From assembly GCF_014193655.1 (NCBI RefSeq), contig NZ_JACHZQ010000007.1, positions 363,417-427,416 on the forward strand: 64,000 bases of DNA, written 5' to 3'. The DNA is from Rhizobium sp. BK313. GTDB lineage: Bacteria > Pseudomonadota > Alphaproteobacteria > Rhizobiales > Rhizobiaceae. The position numbers were made by a program, and so were the translations under genes. The notes under the pieces are model-generated. The model did no database searches. It was given only the letters and a program-made list of their open reading frames with translations, and was not told the DNA's origin. Positions 32,570 to 43,276 of this stretch are shown piece by piece (the stretch's first letter is position 1; every line of letters begins with the position of its first letter).

Positions 32570-33025
32570 ATGAACAGCCCCTTTCTGATTGCCGGGGAAC
32601 TGGAAGCCGGTGGCCACCGGCTGGTGCAGCGAGTCTACTACGAGGATACGGATTTTTCCGGCCTCGTCTATCATGCGCGCTACCTCCACTTCCTCGAACG
32701 CGGCCGTACGGATTATCTGCGCTGTCTCGGCGTGGAACAGCGCGAACTCTTGAATGCCGACGAGGAGGGGCTGGTTTTCGTCGTTCACCGTATGGAAATC
32801 GACTTCAAGGGACCGGCGCGGATGGACGACCTGCTGGTGATTCGCACGACGACCGAGAAGGCCGGCGGCGCGAAGATGGTGCTTTCCCAGGAAATCCGGC
32901 GCGACGACACGCTGCTGATCGCAGCCAAGGTCATCATCGCCGTGATCAACGGCAAGGGAAGACCGCGGCGATTGCCGGAGAAGTTGGCCGCGCAGATGCT
33001 GGTGGCATCCGAGGCTGCGGTCTAG
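32570..33025 (+). CDS. ybgC: Tol-Pal-associated acyl-CoA thioesterase YbgC
   Basis: A 151-residue hot-dog-fold thioesterase at the head of the tol-pal region, as in most Gram-negatives. It has the 4HBT catalytic block RVYYEDTDFSGLVYHARYLHFLERGR, whose Asp is the active residue, and the later HRMEIDFKGPARMDDLLVIRT. ATG 32570 follows GGAG at 11 bases; the frame is open from 32498 but lacks similarity. It probably acts on acyl-CoA or acyl-ACP of phospholipid metabolism. It is separated from tolQ by 422 bases, so tolQ probably has its own promoter. Confidence 0.93.
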   Translation: MNSPFLIAGELEAGGHRLVQRVYYEDTDFSGLVYHARYLHFLERGRTDYLRCLGVEQRELLNADEEGLVFVVHRMEIDFKGPARMDDLLVIRTTTEKAGGAKMVLSQEIRRDDTLLIAAKVIIAVINGKGRPRRLPEKLAAQMLVASEAAV

Positions 33026-33447
33026 TGTCACATTAGAGACTTCCCGTGAGGCTGAGAAGGCCGCACGCGGCGATGCGGCGGCCTCCAAAAGTCCCCTTGC
33101 TAAAACTTGAGTTCTATGGGAAGGAATTTCCGCGCGCAAGATTTGTTTTGTGCCCGCCGCCGGTCTCGTCCGGCCAGTTCTTTCCAGGAGACAGAATAGC
33201 CTTCGTCACTGTCAAATCTTTCATGCTCCGGCGCTAACATTCTTTTAACCATAATAGTGTCTTACTCGTTATGTCGGAGTTTGTGCGGTGCACGCCTTCC
33301 TTTGACCAAATTTGACGGCAAGAAGGCAATTGTAAGCTTGGAAGGCTTGACCAGGGCGTTCAGCGGCGGCTGCCAAATATTTCTTGTGAGATCACTTTTA
33401 GCCGCCCGGTCTAGCGCCGGGCGTTTGGATTCGGGGATTTTGGATCA
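33026..33447 (+). other. Upstream region of tolQ
   Basis: A 422-base stretch without a credible gene. An AGGCCGC/GCGGCCT hairpin at 33058-33084 lies just after ybgC. An A+T-rich part near 33237-33262 may carry the tolQ promoter. The small open frames here have no coding character. Confidence 0.5.
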
Positions 33448-34170
33448 ATGGAACAAGTAGCATTGGCAGCGGCCACCACACCGGACATCACCCTCTGGTC
33501 GCTTTTTATGCAGGCAGGCTTGGTGGTCAAGCTCGTCATGCTCGGACTGCTCGCGGCATCCGTGTGGACCTGGGCGATCGTCATCGACAAGTATCTGAGC
33601 TACGCCCGGGCACGCCGGCAGTTCGATCATTTCGAACAGGTGTTCTGGTCGGGTCAGTCGCTCGAGGAACTCTACCGCACCCTTTCTGAGCGTACCAATA
33701 CGGGCCTCAGCGCCATCTTCGTCGCCGCGATGCGCGAATGGAAGAAGTCGTTCGAGCGCGGCGCACGTTCGCCGATCGGCCTGCAGATGCGTATCGACCG
33801 TGCCATGGACGTCACGCTGGCGCGTGAATCGGAACATCTGATCGCCCGTCTCGGATCGCTCGCGACCATCGGCTCGGCCGGTCCGTTCATCGGTCTGTTC
33901 GGCACCGTCGTCGGTATCATGACCTCGTTCCAGGCCATCGCCGGTTCGAAGTCGACCAACCTCGCGGTCGTCGCCCCGGGTATCGCCGAAGCCTTGCTCG
34001 CGACCGCCATCGGCCTCGTTGCCGCTATCCCGGCGGTTATTGCCTACAACAAGTTCTCGGCCGATGCCGGCAAGCTGTCGGCGCGCATGGAAGGTTTCGC
34101 GGATGAATTCTCCGCCATCCTGTCGCGCCAGATCGATGAGAAGCTGCAGCCGCGCCAGGCAGCGCAGTAA
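33448..34170 (+). CDS. tolQ: Tol-Pal system proton channel protein TolQ
   Basis: TolQ is the MotA/ExbB-type inner-membrane protein that, with TolR, uses the proton gradient to energise TolA. The 240-residue protein has three membrane helices: residues about 18-38 (ending WTWAIVIDK), one at about 145-165 (ATIGSAGPFIGLFGTVVGIMTSF) and one at about 180-205 (EALLATAIGLVAAIPAVIAYN). The GLFGTVVGIM and Ala/Thr-rich third helix are family hallmarks. First gene of the tolQRA-B-pal-cpoB run. Confidence 0.96.
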   Translation: MEQVALAAATTPDITLWSLFMQAGLVVKLVMLGLLAASVWTWAIVIDKYLSYARARRQFDHFEQVFWSGQSLEELYRTLSERTNTGLSAIFVAAMREWKKSFERGARSPIGLQMRIDRAMDVTLARESEHLIARLGSLATIGSAGPFIGLFGTVVGIMTSFQAIAGSKSTNLAVVAPGIAEALLATAIGLVAAIPAVIAYNKFSADAGKLSARMEGFADEFSAILSRQIDEKLQPRQAAQ

Positions 34171-34197
34171 ACCGCAGACGGAACCGGAGTAAGTCAC

Positions 34198-34656
34198 ATG
34201 GCAATGTCTGTTGGAGGCAAAGGTGGCGGCGGTGGCCGCCGGGGCAGTCGTCGTGGCGGAGGCCGGGGCGGCCCGATCTCCGAAATCAACGTGACGCCGC
34301 TGGTCGACGTCATGCTCGTGCTCCTGATCATCTTCATGGTGGCCGCACCAATGATGACGTCGGGCGTGCCGATTGACCTGCCGCAAACGCAGGCTGGCGC
34401 ACTCAATGCTCAGACCCAGCCGATCACCATTTCCATCAAGCAGGACGGCCAGGTCTTCCTGCAGGAAACGCAGATCGAAGCGGCTGACATTGCCGCCAAG
34501 CTGCAGGCGATCGCTACCACCGGCTACAATGAACGCATTTTCGTGCGCGGCGACGGAAAAGCGCCCTATGGCGTCATCGCCGACGTCATGTCGCGCATCC
34601 AGGAGGCCGGCTACAAGAATATCGGCCTGGTGACGCAGCAGATAACGGACCACTGA
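34198..34656 (+). CDS. tolR: Tol-Pal system protein TolR
   Basis: TolR is the ExbD-type partner of TolQ. After an unusual Gly/Arg-rich leader (residues 5-25, GGKGGGGGRRGSRRGGGRGG) comes ISEINVTPLVDVMLVLLIIFMV, with the essential membrane Asp in LVDVMLVL, and a periplasmic domain ending VMSRIQEAGYKNIGLVT. The total of 152 residues is normal. GGAG lies ahead of the ATG, 27 bases after tolQ. Confidence 0.96.
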   Translation: MAMSVGGKGGGGGRRGSRRGGGRGGPISEINVTPLVDVMLVLLIIFMVAAPMMTSGVPIDLPQTQAGALNAQTQPITISIKQDGQVFLQETQIEAADIAAKLQAIATTGYNERIFVRGDGKAPYGVIADVMSRIQEAGYKNIGLVTQQITDH

Positions 34657-34665
34657 CGGATCGAC

Positions 34666-36009
34666 ATGAAGCGTAGCATCGCCACATCTGCGGTCATTCA
34701 CATCTTGGTGCTGATCGGCGCCATGTTGACGCTGAGTGCGCCTGCGCCGCTGGAGACGCCGGAAAGCACCGCCATGGATGTGGATATCGTCCCTGCTGAG
34801 CAACTTCAGCAGGGCGAAAAGAATGCGCCGGTGACCGATCACGCCGCGCACAAGCAGACGACGAAGCAGACGCAGGTCGCGAATGCACAGAATGTCGGCG
34901 ACAACGATGTCGATCTGAAGAACCCTGCGGTTCCGACTCAGCGGCCGCAAGATGAGAACGCTACGGCTGCGCCGAAGAAGTCCGCTGTTCCCGTGCCGCA
35001 GAACGATCCGCGGCCAAATGACGTCAAAACGATCGAGCAGCAGGATACGGAGGCCGCGCCGAAGGAAGTGGCTGCCGTTCCGCAGCAGAAGCCGGATGTG
35101 ACGCCCACACCGACTCCTACGCCGACCCCGCAGAAGACGGAGCCGACCCCGCAGAAGAGCGAGGTCACGCCGACCCCAACACCCACGCCGACACCCACTC
35201 CCACTCCCACTCCGCAAAAAGCTGATCCGCAGCCCGTAACCGAAAACCCGACCGAGCAGGCTGCACAGCCACCGGCGGACAAAGTTCCCGTTCCCGACGT
35301 GAAGCCGCAGCCAGTGCAGCCGCCGAAGACTGCGGAGACGAAGCCTGACCCGAAACCGGAGCACAAGCCCGTTACGAAGCCTCAACAGGTGGCAGACGCA
35401 AAGCCGACGACCAAGCCCACGGACAAGACGACGACGCAGAGCACGAGCAAGACCACATCGTCCGACAACGGGCAGGGCGACAGCGATAAGAATCGCAAGA
35501 CCGCGAAAGGTTCCAACAATGACGGCGATTTCAACGAGGGTGATATCGCTGCGATGTTGAACAGAACCTCCTCGGCCGGCGGCGCCAAGCGCTCCAACCA
35601 GTCGGCATCCGCCGGTGCGCAGACACAGGTCGCGTCGCTTGGAGGCAGCAAGTCGCTCGGCGGCGGCAAGCTTAGTCAGAGCCAAAAAGACGGTCTGCGC
35701 GATCTGATTGCCAAGAACTGGAATGTCCTTCCTGGCCTGGAGGGAGCGGGCGATGTGAAGATCAAAGTTCATATTCGCCTCGACAAGTCAGGCCAGATCA
35801 TCGGTGAACCGGAAGCGGTCGCCAGCGGCGGCCCGGCTCCGACACAGGAAGCCCTGAGGGGCGCGGCGGAGCGTGCCGTACTGCGAAGCCAGGCCGATTT
35901 CCAGAAGGAAGTGGACGCCGGGAAACTGTTGCCGCCCGATAAATATGGCGGCGCCGATGGTTGGAACGAACTAGTGCTGAACTTCGATGCGAGCGACTTG
36001 GGGCTGTGA
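34666..36009 (+). CDS. tolA: Cell envelope protein TolA
   Basis: TolA spans the periplasm from its single N-terminal helix (residues 6-25) to TolB/Pal. The 447-residue protein has a disordered central part very rich in Pro, Thr, Lys and Gln; residues about 145-185 include tandem PT dipeptides, in contrast to the Ala-rich helix of E. coli TolA. The C-terminal domain (SQSQKDGLRDLIAKNW, VKIKVHIRLDKSGQIIGEPE, ASGGPAP, FDASDLGL) is the TonB-like domain III. A second copy of that domain is encoded immediately downstream. Confidence 0.93.
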   Translation: MKRSIATSAVIHILVLIGAMLTLSAPAPLETPESTAMDVDIVPAEQLQQGEKNAPVTDHAAHKQTTKQTQVANAQNVGDNDVDLKNPAVPTQRPQDENATAAPKKSAVPVPQNDPRPNDVKTIEQQDTEAAPKEVAAVPQQKPDVTPTPTPTPTPQKTEPTPQKSEVTPTPTPTPTPTPTPTPQKADPQPVTENPTEQAAQPPADKVPVPDVKPQPVQPPKTAETKPDPKPEHKPVTKPQQVADAKPTTKPTDKTTTQSTSKTTSSDNGQGDSDKNRKTAKGSNNDGDFNEGDIAAMLNRTSSAGGAKRSNQSASAGAQTQVASLGGSKSLGGGKLSQSQKDGLRDLIAKNWNVLPGLEGAGDVKIKVHIRLDKSGQIIGEPEAVASGGPAPTQEALRGAAERAVLRSQADFQKEVDAGKLLPPDKYGGADGWNELVLNFDASDLGL

Positions 36010-36434
36010 TGCGAGGAATGGCGCACATGCTTACATCTAGTCGCTGTCGGCTGGCGGCCGTCGCTTTTGCAACCGCTTTAGCTGGACCCGCTTTTGCTGC
36101 GGAACCGCCTGCGAAACACCCAGATCACAAGCACGACGCCGCCTTTACCGAAATACGCGATCAGGTTGCCAGCAAATGGCTTGTCGTTCCCGGACTGGAC
36201 GGCGCGGACCAGGTGCACGTTCGGGTGAGGCTGAAGCTCGACCAATCCGGTCGGATCCTCGGACAGCCAGATGTGACAGCGTCCGGCGGCCCCGTGGCGA
36301 CCCGCACCGCACTTGCAAACAGCGCTTACCGCGCGGTTGTCAATGCGGCTCCCTTCAAGAACCTGCCACTCGATAAATATGCCGACTGGAAAGAAGTGAC
36401 GATGCACTTCGAAGCCGGCGACCTAGGGCTTTAA
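36009..36434 (+). CDS. Periplasmic TolA-domain-III paralogue
   Basis: A 141-residue exported protein between tolA and tolB. It has a signal peptide ending GPAFA, a short His/Lys-rich linker (KHPDHKHDA), and then a domain closely resembling the end of TolA: VPGLDGADQVHVRVRLKLDQ, SGRILGQPDVTASGGP, DKYADWKEVTMHFEAGDLGL. Its ATG overlaps the tolA stop (TGATG) and its stop overlaps the tolB ATG (TAATG), so all three are translationally coupled. It lacks the membrane anchor and the linker, so it would be a free periplasmic TolA-C. It looks like a tandem domain duplication; its role is unknown. Confidence 0.85.
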   Translation: MRGMAHMLTSSRCRLAAVAFATALAGPAFAAEPPAKHPDHKHDAAFTEIRDQVASKWLVVPGLDGADQVHVRVRLKLDQSGRILGQPDVTASGGPVATRTALANSAYRAVVNAAPFKNLPLDKYADWKEVTMHFEAGDLGL

Positions 36435-37759
36435 TGCTGAAAGGCTTGGCACATATGATCAGAACATCCCTCATTCGCCTCCTGTTGGTGCTGACGGGCA
36501 TGATGGCGGCCTTTATCACGCCCGCCTACGCCGTAGTCGAACTCAACATCAACAAGGGCAACGTCCAGCCCATGCCGATCGCCATCACCGATCTTCTGTC
36601 GAACGATGGCGTGGGCGCGCAGATTTCGGGCGTCATTGCTGCCGACCTGCAACGGTCCGGTCTGTTCGCTCCGGTCAACAAGCAGGCCTTCATCGAGAAG
36701 ATCAGCAATCCGGATGCCACGCCGCGCTTTCAGGACTGGACGGCGATCAACGCACAGGCGCTCGTGACCGGCCGGGTGACACAGGAGGGTGGCCGCCTTC
36801 GCGCCGAGTTCCGCCTGTGGGACACCTATGGCAACAGCCAGATGATCGGACAGCAGTTCTATGCGCAGCCGGACAACTGGCGGCGCGTTGCCCACATCAT
36901 CGCCGACGCGATCTATGAGAAGATCACCGGCGAGAAGGGCTATTTCGACACCCGTGTCGTCTTCGTCGCCGAAAGCGGCCCGAAGACAGCCCGCAAGACT
37001 CAGCTCGGCATCATGGACCAAGACGGCTTCAACGTCCGCATGCTTACGGACGGCAGCGACCTCGTGCTGACACCGCGCTTCTCGCCGAACCGGCAGGAAG
37101 TCACCTACATGTCTTTCGCCAACCAGCAGCCGCGCGTCTACTTGTTGCAGCTGGAAACCGGACAGCGCGAAGTGGTCGGCAACTTCCCCGGCATGACCTT
37201 CTCGCCGCGCTTCTCGCCGGACGGCCAGCGCGTGATCATGAGCCTGCAGCAGGAAGGCAACGCCAACATCTATACGATGGACCTGCGTTCGCGCACCACG
37301 ACCCGCCTGACCTCGACGGCGGCTATCGATACCTCGCCGTCCTATTCGCCTGACGGTACGCAGATCGCCTTCGAAAGCGACCGCGGCGGCAAGCAGCAGA
37401 TCTACGTCATGAATGCCGATGGTTCCAACCAGCACCGCGTCTCGTTCGGCGACGGTTCGTACTCCACGCCGGTCTGGTCGCCGCGCGGCGATCTCATCGC
37501 CTTCACCAAGCAGGCTGGCCAGACATTCTCGATCGGCGTCATGAAGCCGGACGGTTCGGGCGAACGCCTGCTGACGTCGGGCTTTCACAATGAAGGCCCG
37601 ACCTGGGCGCCGAATGGCCGCGTCATCATGTTCTTCCGCGAACCGGCCGGTTCCAGCGGTCCGCAGCTCTTTTCGATCGATCTGACGGGCTATAACGAGC
37701 AGAAGATCCCGACCCCGGGCTTCGCCTCCGACCCGGCCTGGTCGCCCCTCCTCGAGTAG
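36434..37759 (+). CDS. tolB: Tol-Pal system beta-propeller protein TolB
   Basis: TolB is a periplasmic beta-propeller that binds Pal and the TolA C-terminus. The 441-residue protein has a signal peptide (hydrophobic LIRLLLVLTGMMAAFITPAYA), an N-terminal alpha/beta domain (MPIAITDLLSNDGVGAQISGVI) and six propeller repeats, seen as recurring FSPNRQEVTYMS, FSPDGQRVIMSLQ, YSPDGTQIAFESDR, WSPRGDLIAFTKQ and WAPNGRVIMFF. Met1 or Met8 may be the start. Confidence 0.97.
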   Translation: MLKGLAHMIRTSLIRLLLVLTGMMAAFITPAYAVVELNINKGNVQPMPIAITDLLSNDGVGAQISGVIAADLQRSGLFAPVNKQAFIEKISNPDATPRFQDWTAINAQALVTGRVTQEGGRLRAEFRLWDTYGNSQMIGQQFYAQPDNWRRVAHIIADAIYEKITGEKGYFDTRVVFVAESGPKTARKTQLGIMDQDGFNVRMLTDGSDLVLTPRFSPNRQEVTYMSFANQQPRVYLLQLETGQREVVGNFPGMTFSPRFSPDGQRVIMSLQQEGNANIYTMDLRSRTTTRLTSTAAIDTSPSYSPDGTQIAFESDRGGKQQIYVMNADGSNQHRVSFGDGSYSTPVWSPRGDLIAFTKQAGQTFSIGVMKPDGSGERLLTSGFHNEGPTWAPNGRVIMFFREPAGSSGPQLFSIDLTGYNEQKIPTPGFASDPAWSPLLE

Positions 37760-37912
37760 TGCGGGGCGCGTCACTTTATCGCCCCAAAGTCCTGTGACTG
37801 AGCCAGTTTGGGACAATTTTAGGACATCATTAACCATATTTGTTGGAATCGGATTAACCGAACCCGGTTACAGTCTGGCAACCCTGATAGAGACTTTAAG
37901 GAGAGACCGGCA

Positions 37913-38446
37913 ATGAGCCGCATCGCAACCCCGGCCGTTGGCCATATGCAAAACCTCGCTCGCAACCCGATCATGATCGCGCTTTTCGTCGGCCTTTCGC
38001 TTGCCGGCTGCGCCTCCAAAAAGGGCTTGCCGAACGATGCCAATGGCCTTGGCCTCAATGGTGCCGGCAATGCCGCTCCGGGCTCGCCGCAGGATTTCAC
38101 GGTTAACGTTGGCGACCGCATCTTCTTCGATACCGATAGCTCGTCGATCCGCGCCGATGCCTCCCAGACGCTCGATCGTCAGGCTCAGTGGCTTGCTCGT
38201 TATCCGAATTATTCGATCACCGTCGAAGGTCATGCCGACGAACGCGGTACGCGCGAATACAACCTGGCTCTCGGTGCTCGTCGCGCTTCCGCCGCCAAGG
38301 ACTACCTCGCTTCGCGTGGCGTTCCGGCTCAGCGCATGAAGACGATTTCCTATGGCAAGGAACGCCCGGTCGCCACTTGCGACGATATTTCCTGCTGGTC
38401 GCAGAACCGTCGCGCCGTCACCGTGCTCAACGGCGCAGGTTCCTGA
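37913..38446 (+). CDS. pal: Peptidoglycan-associated lipoprotein Pal
   Basis: Pal is the outer-membrane lipoprotein that links to peptidoglycan and to TolB/TolA during constriction. The 177-residue protein has a lipobox LAGC with lipidated Cys33, a short linker, and an OmpA-like domain: DRIFFDTDSSSIRADASQTLDRQAQWL, ITVEGHADERGTREYNLALGARRA, where Asp and Arg contact diaminopimelate. GGAGAG stands before the ATG. It is set off from tolB by 153 bases with an A+T-rich block that may be a promoter, and ends at a terminator. Confidence 0.97.
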   Translation: MSRIATPAVGHMQNLARNPIMIALFVGLSLAGCASKKGLPNDANGLGLNGAGNAAPGSPQDFTVNVGDRIFFDTDSSSIRADASQTLDRQAQWLARYPNYSITVEGHADERGTREYNLALGARRASAAKDYLASRGVPAQRMKTISYGKERPVATCDDISCWSQNRRAVTVLNGAGS

Positions 38447-38473
38447 TAAGCCGGAATTCCGGTCAAAATGCAC

Positions 38474-38506
38474 AAAGGCGGCCCTTGTGGCCGCCTTTAC
38501 TTTTTT
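38474..38506 (+). terminator. Rho-independent terminator after pal
   Basis: AAAGGCGGCC and GGCCGCCTTT form a 10-base stem with a 5-base loop, followed by ACTTTTTT. It should separate pal from cpoB. Confidence 0.85.
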
Positions 38507-38607
38507 GACCACACTTTGGCCGAACTCCGTTGCTTTTTGAGATCAATTGTAAAAATCTCCTGTTCGTGCCCAAGTGCGCGAAGAATCAATGGGACAGGAT
38601 GATCCAT

Positions 38608-39675
38608 ATGAGAAAACTTGTCGTGGCGAGCTTGCTTTGTCTCGCCGCCGTCGCCGGTAGTGAGCGTGACGCCTCTGCCTTATCGCTTTTCGGACTTCAT
38701 CTGGGTGGTCGCAGCGCTCCGGAACAGGCCGTTCCGAACAATACGGTTCCCCAGAGTCAGGGACAGTTCGAACAAGCACCTGTCGTCAACGTTCAAAGCA
38801 GCGATGCCGAAGTCCGTTTGCAGCAGCTTGAAGACCAGATGCGCCAGTTGAACGGCCGCGTCGAAGAGATGAGCTACCAGTTGCTGCAGATGCAGGAGCA
38901 GATACGCAAGACGCAGGAGGACAATGAATTCCGCTTCCAGCAGCTGGAAAAACGCGGCGGTGGAGGCGGCAGCGGTGCGGGCAGCACCGGCGGTGGCGGC
39001 ACGACGACGATCGGCGGCGGTTCGATGAAGAAGAGCGAAGCCGACGTCCCGGCCCAGGGCGCAGGTGGCGGTCAACAACAGGACGACATCGCCGGCGTCA
39101 TCAGCGATTCGCAAGGCAGCGATACACCGGATACCGCGCAACAGAGCGGTGGCCCCGGCAAGCCGCCGACCCAGCTCGGCTCGATCCAGTTCGATCAGAG
39201 CGGCAAACAGGTGGGCGCAACCGCGACGCGCACCAACAATGGTTCGGGAGCTGCGCCCGCCGCAGGCTCTTCAACGCAGACCGCCTCGCTTGGCAGCGAA
39301 GGCGATCAATATAAAGCGGCTTACGGCCACGTCCTGTCCGGCGACTACGGTGTCGCCGAACAGGAGTTTCGCCAATATATCGACAGCTATCCGAATAGCG
39401 CCCGGGCGGCCGATGCCAACTTCTGGCTTGGTGAAGCGCTTTATTCGCAGGGCAAATACAATGATGCTGCCAAGACTTTCCTGAACGCACATCAGAAATA
39501 CGGCACCTCCGAAAAGGCGCCGGAGATGCTTTTGAAGCTTGGTATGTCGCTCGCCGCCCTCGACAACAAGGACACCGCCTGCGCGACGCTGCGCGAAGTG
39601 ACCAAGCGTTATCCGAAGGCTTCGAAGGCCGTTTCCAACAAGGTGGCCAGTGAACAGAAGCGCCTTGCCTGCTGA
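38608..39675 (+). CDS. cpoB: Tol-Pal associated protein CpoB (YbgF)
   Basis: CpoB coordinates peptidoglycan synthesis with outer-membrane constriction. The protein (355 residues from ATG 38608; ATG 38599 is also possible) has a signal peptide, an N-terminal trimerising coiled coil (EVRLQQLEDQMRQLNGRVEEMSYQLLQMQEQI), a long Gly/Ser-rich linker (GGGGGSGAGSTGGGG) and C-terminal TPR repeats (YKAAYGHVLSGDYGVAEQEF, WLGEALYSQGKYNDAAKTFL). The linker is longer than that of E. coli, making this a large member. It is the last gene of the tol run and ends 5 bases before tilS. Confidence 0.92.
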   Translation: MRKLVVASLLCLAAVAGSERDASALSLFGLHLGGRSAPEQAVPNNTVPQSQGQFEQAPVVNVQSSDAEVRLQQLEDQMRQLNGRVEEMSYQLLQMQEQIRKTQEDNEFRFQQLEKRGGGGGSGAGSTGGGGTTTIGGGSMKKSEADVPAQGAGGGQQQDDIAGVISDSQGSDTPDTAQQSGGPGKPPTQLGSIQFDQSGKQVGATATRTNNGSGAAPAAGSSTQTASLGSEGDQYKAAYGHVLSGDYGVAEQEFRQYIDSYPNSARAADANFWLGEALYSQGKYNDAAKTFLNAHQKYGTSEKAPEMLLKLGMSLAALDNKDTACATLREVTKRYPKASKAVSNKVASEQKRLAC

Positions 39676-39680
39676 TTCCG

Positions 39681-41006
39681 ATGTCCAATGACGCTGTGAC
39701 TGGCGCTGCCACAGCCCAAATGCCAGAGGTTGCAGCGGCCGATTTTATTCATTCCCTTTTCAAGCCCGCCCATATTCTGGTCGCCATTTCCGGCGGTAGC
39801 GATTCCACCGGCCTTCTGGCCGCTCTTGCCGAACAGCTGAAACTCTTCCCGATTACAAACGTCTCCCTTTTCGCCGCCACCATCGATCATGGATTGCGGG
39901 CAGAGTCTGCCGATGAAACGCGCCATGTCGCCGCCGTCTGCGCATCGCTTGGCGTGCCCCATATCGTTCGTCGCTGGCAGGGTGAGAAGCCGAAAAACGG
40001 CATCATGGCCGCCGCCCGCGAGGCGCGTTATGGGCTGCTTGCCGATATCGCGGCGGAGGTCTCTGCCAGCGCTGTCGTCACCGCTCATACCTTTGATGAC
40101 CAGCGCGAGACGTTGGCGATGCGCGCTGCACGTTTGAGCGAAGGTGAGGGCGGAGCCGGCACCGGCATTGCCGATGCCATGCTCTTCGACCGGCGCCTGT
40201 GGATCGTCAGACCGTTTCTCGCCTGCCGGCGGGCGGATATTCGCGCCTATCTCACGCGGCGCGGCATGTCCTGGCTGGACGATCCGAGCAATGAGGATGT
40301 CCGCTACGAGCGCGTGCGTACGCGAAAGAGCTTGGCGCAGGATGCCGCGTCGCCCTCCGCGCCGGATGGTGGTGGTACGGCTCGCGCGGCGCTCTCGACG
40401 GAAGCCGCTGCGTGGCTCGATAGATATGTGACTGTTCATGCGAACGTACTCTGCGCCGTCAGCCGGGATGCGCTGGCCGCCGATGAGGTTGTGCGCTCCT
40501 ATGCGCTGTCCTATCTCGCTGCCGTATTCGGCGGTGAACCCTACGGGCCGGGCCGCGAACGGATGCGCCGCATCCTGGATTTCATCGGCGAGGGCAGGCC
40601 GGGGCGGCGCACGGCAGGCGGGGTCCTTTTCGACCTGCGCCGGGACGGGCTTTATCTCATGCGCGAAAGCCGTGATATCCAGCCGCTTGTGCTTGCCTCA
40701 GGAGCCGATGGTGTATGGGACGGCCGCTTTCGGATCGTCAATCACCGTCCGACAGGCATCCGCATCGAGGCGGCGGGGTCGAGCGGTATGGCGGAGTTTC
40801 CGGAGGGGTTGCCGAAAGGTGCCTTGCAGCGCGCACGGGCGGTGCTGCCGCGCGTGGTCGGCGGAGATGAGGGGAACGCCGTATCTGCCACGATTGCGCC
40901 TTATCTCGCGCCTTTCGACCGCTTTTTGACACGATTCGATCTCACATATGCGGATCGGTTGGCGGCTTGCTTTGGCCGGGAACCCTATATGCGGCCGCCG
41001 CTTTGA
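39681..41006 (+). CDS. tilS: tRNA(Ile)-lysidine synthase
   Basis: TilS converts C34 of the CAU-anticodon tRNA-Ile to lysidine so that it reads AUA. The 441-residue protein has the P-loop SGGSDS at residues 37-42, DHGLRAES, and RRGMSWLDDPSNEDVRYERVRTR, the family's substrate segment. The C-terminal part is divergent as in other rhizobial TilS. It lies between cpoB and ftsH; the short spacing to cpoB suggests co-transcription. Confidence 0.95.
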   Translation: MSNDAVTGAATAQMPEVAAADFIHSLFKPAHILVAISGGSDSTGLLAALAEQLKLFPITNVSLFAATIDHGLRAESADETRHVAAVCASLGVPHIVRRWQGEKPKNGIMAAAREARYGLLADIAAEVSASAVVTAHTFDDQRETLAMRAARLSEGEGGAGTGIADAMLFDRRLWIVRPFLACRRADIRAYLTRRGMSWLDDPSNEDVRYERVRTRKSLAQDAASPSAPDGGGTARAALSTEAAAWLDRYVTVHANVLCAVSRDALAADEVVRSYALSYLAAVFGGEPYGPGRERMRRILDFIGEGRPGRRTAGGVLFDLRRDGLYLMRESRDIQPLVLASGADGVWDGRFRIVNHRPTGIRIEAAGSSGMAEFPEGLPKGALQRARAVLPRVVGGDEGNAVSATIAPYLAPFDRFLTRFDLTYADRLAACFGREPYMRPPL

Positions 41007-41130
41007 GACTAATTGACGGAAAAAGCGTGTGACGATGCGGTTTGCCTTGGCAAGGGCTTGGCGCAACCCTATGTTAGGGATCAAGTAATGCCGCCGTTCG
41101 ACGGCGGAAGTTTCAGTGCTGGGGAGTTCG

Positions 41131-43074
<1,944 letters not shown>

Positions 43075-43106
43075 GGCAGGGAGCCGATTGACCATGTAGG
43101 CGAAGA

Positions 43107-43142
43107 GGCCAGTTCTCCTTTCAACAGGGAGCTGGCCTTTTT
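43107..43142 (+). terminator. Terminator after ftsH
   Basis: GGCCAGTTCTCC and AGGGAGCTGGCC form a stem with one internal mismatch and a short loop, followed by TTTTTC. Its sequence resembles the terminator at 43759-43795. Confidence 0.8.
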
Positions 43143-43276
43143 CTTGATGGTTGGGGTAACGAACAGAAGCCGAGGTCGGTACTGTTGATGGCCCGAACAT
43201 CGAAATTGAGTGGTCGCTATGTATGGCTTGCGATGTCGATGACGGGGCATTGCCCTACTGCTGATCGGATATTTCC

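Noticed and set aside
35098..35218. Tandem short DNA repeat, considered as a CRISPR or satellite
   Set aside because: It encodes the PT-rich spacer of TolA in frame; no spacers or repeat units of CRISPR size.
33445..35772. 775-codon open frame on the minus strand
   Set aside because: It is antisense to tolQ, tolR and tolA; the sequence is Arg/Leu-rich low complexity typical of shadow frames.
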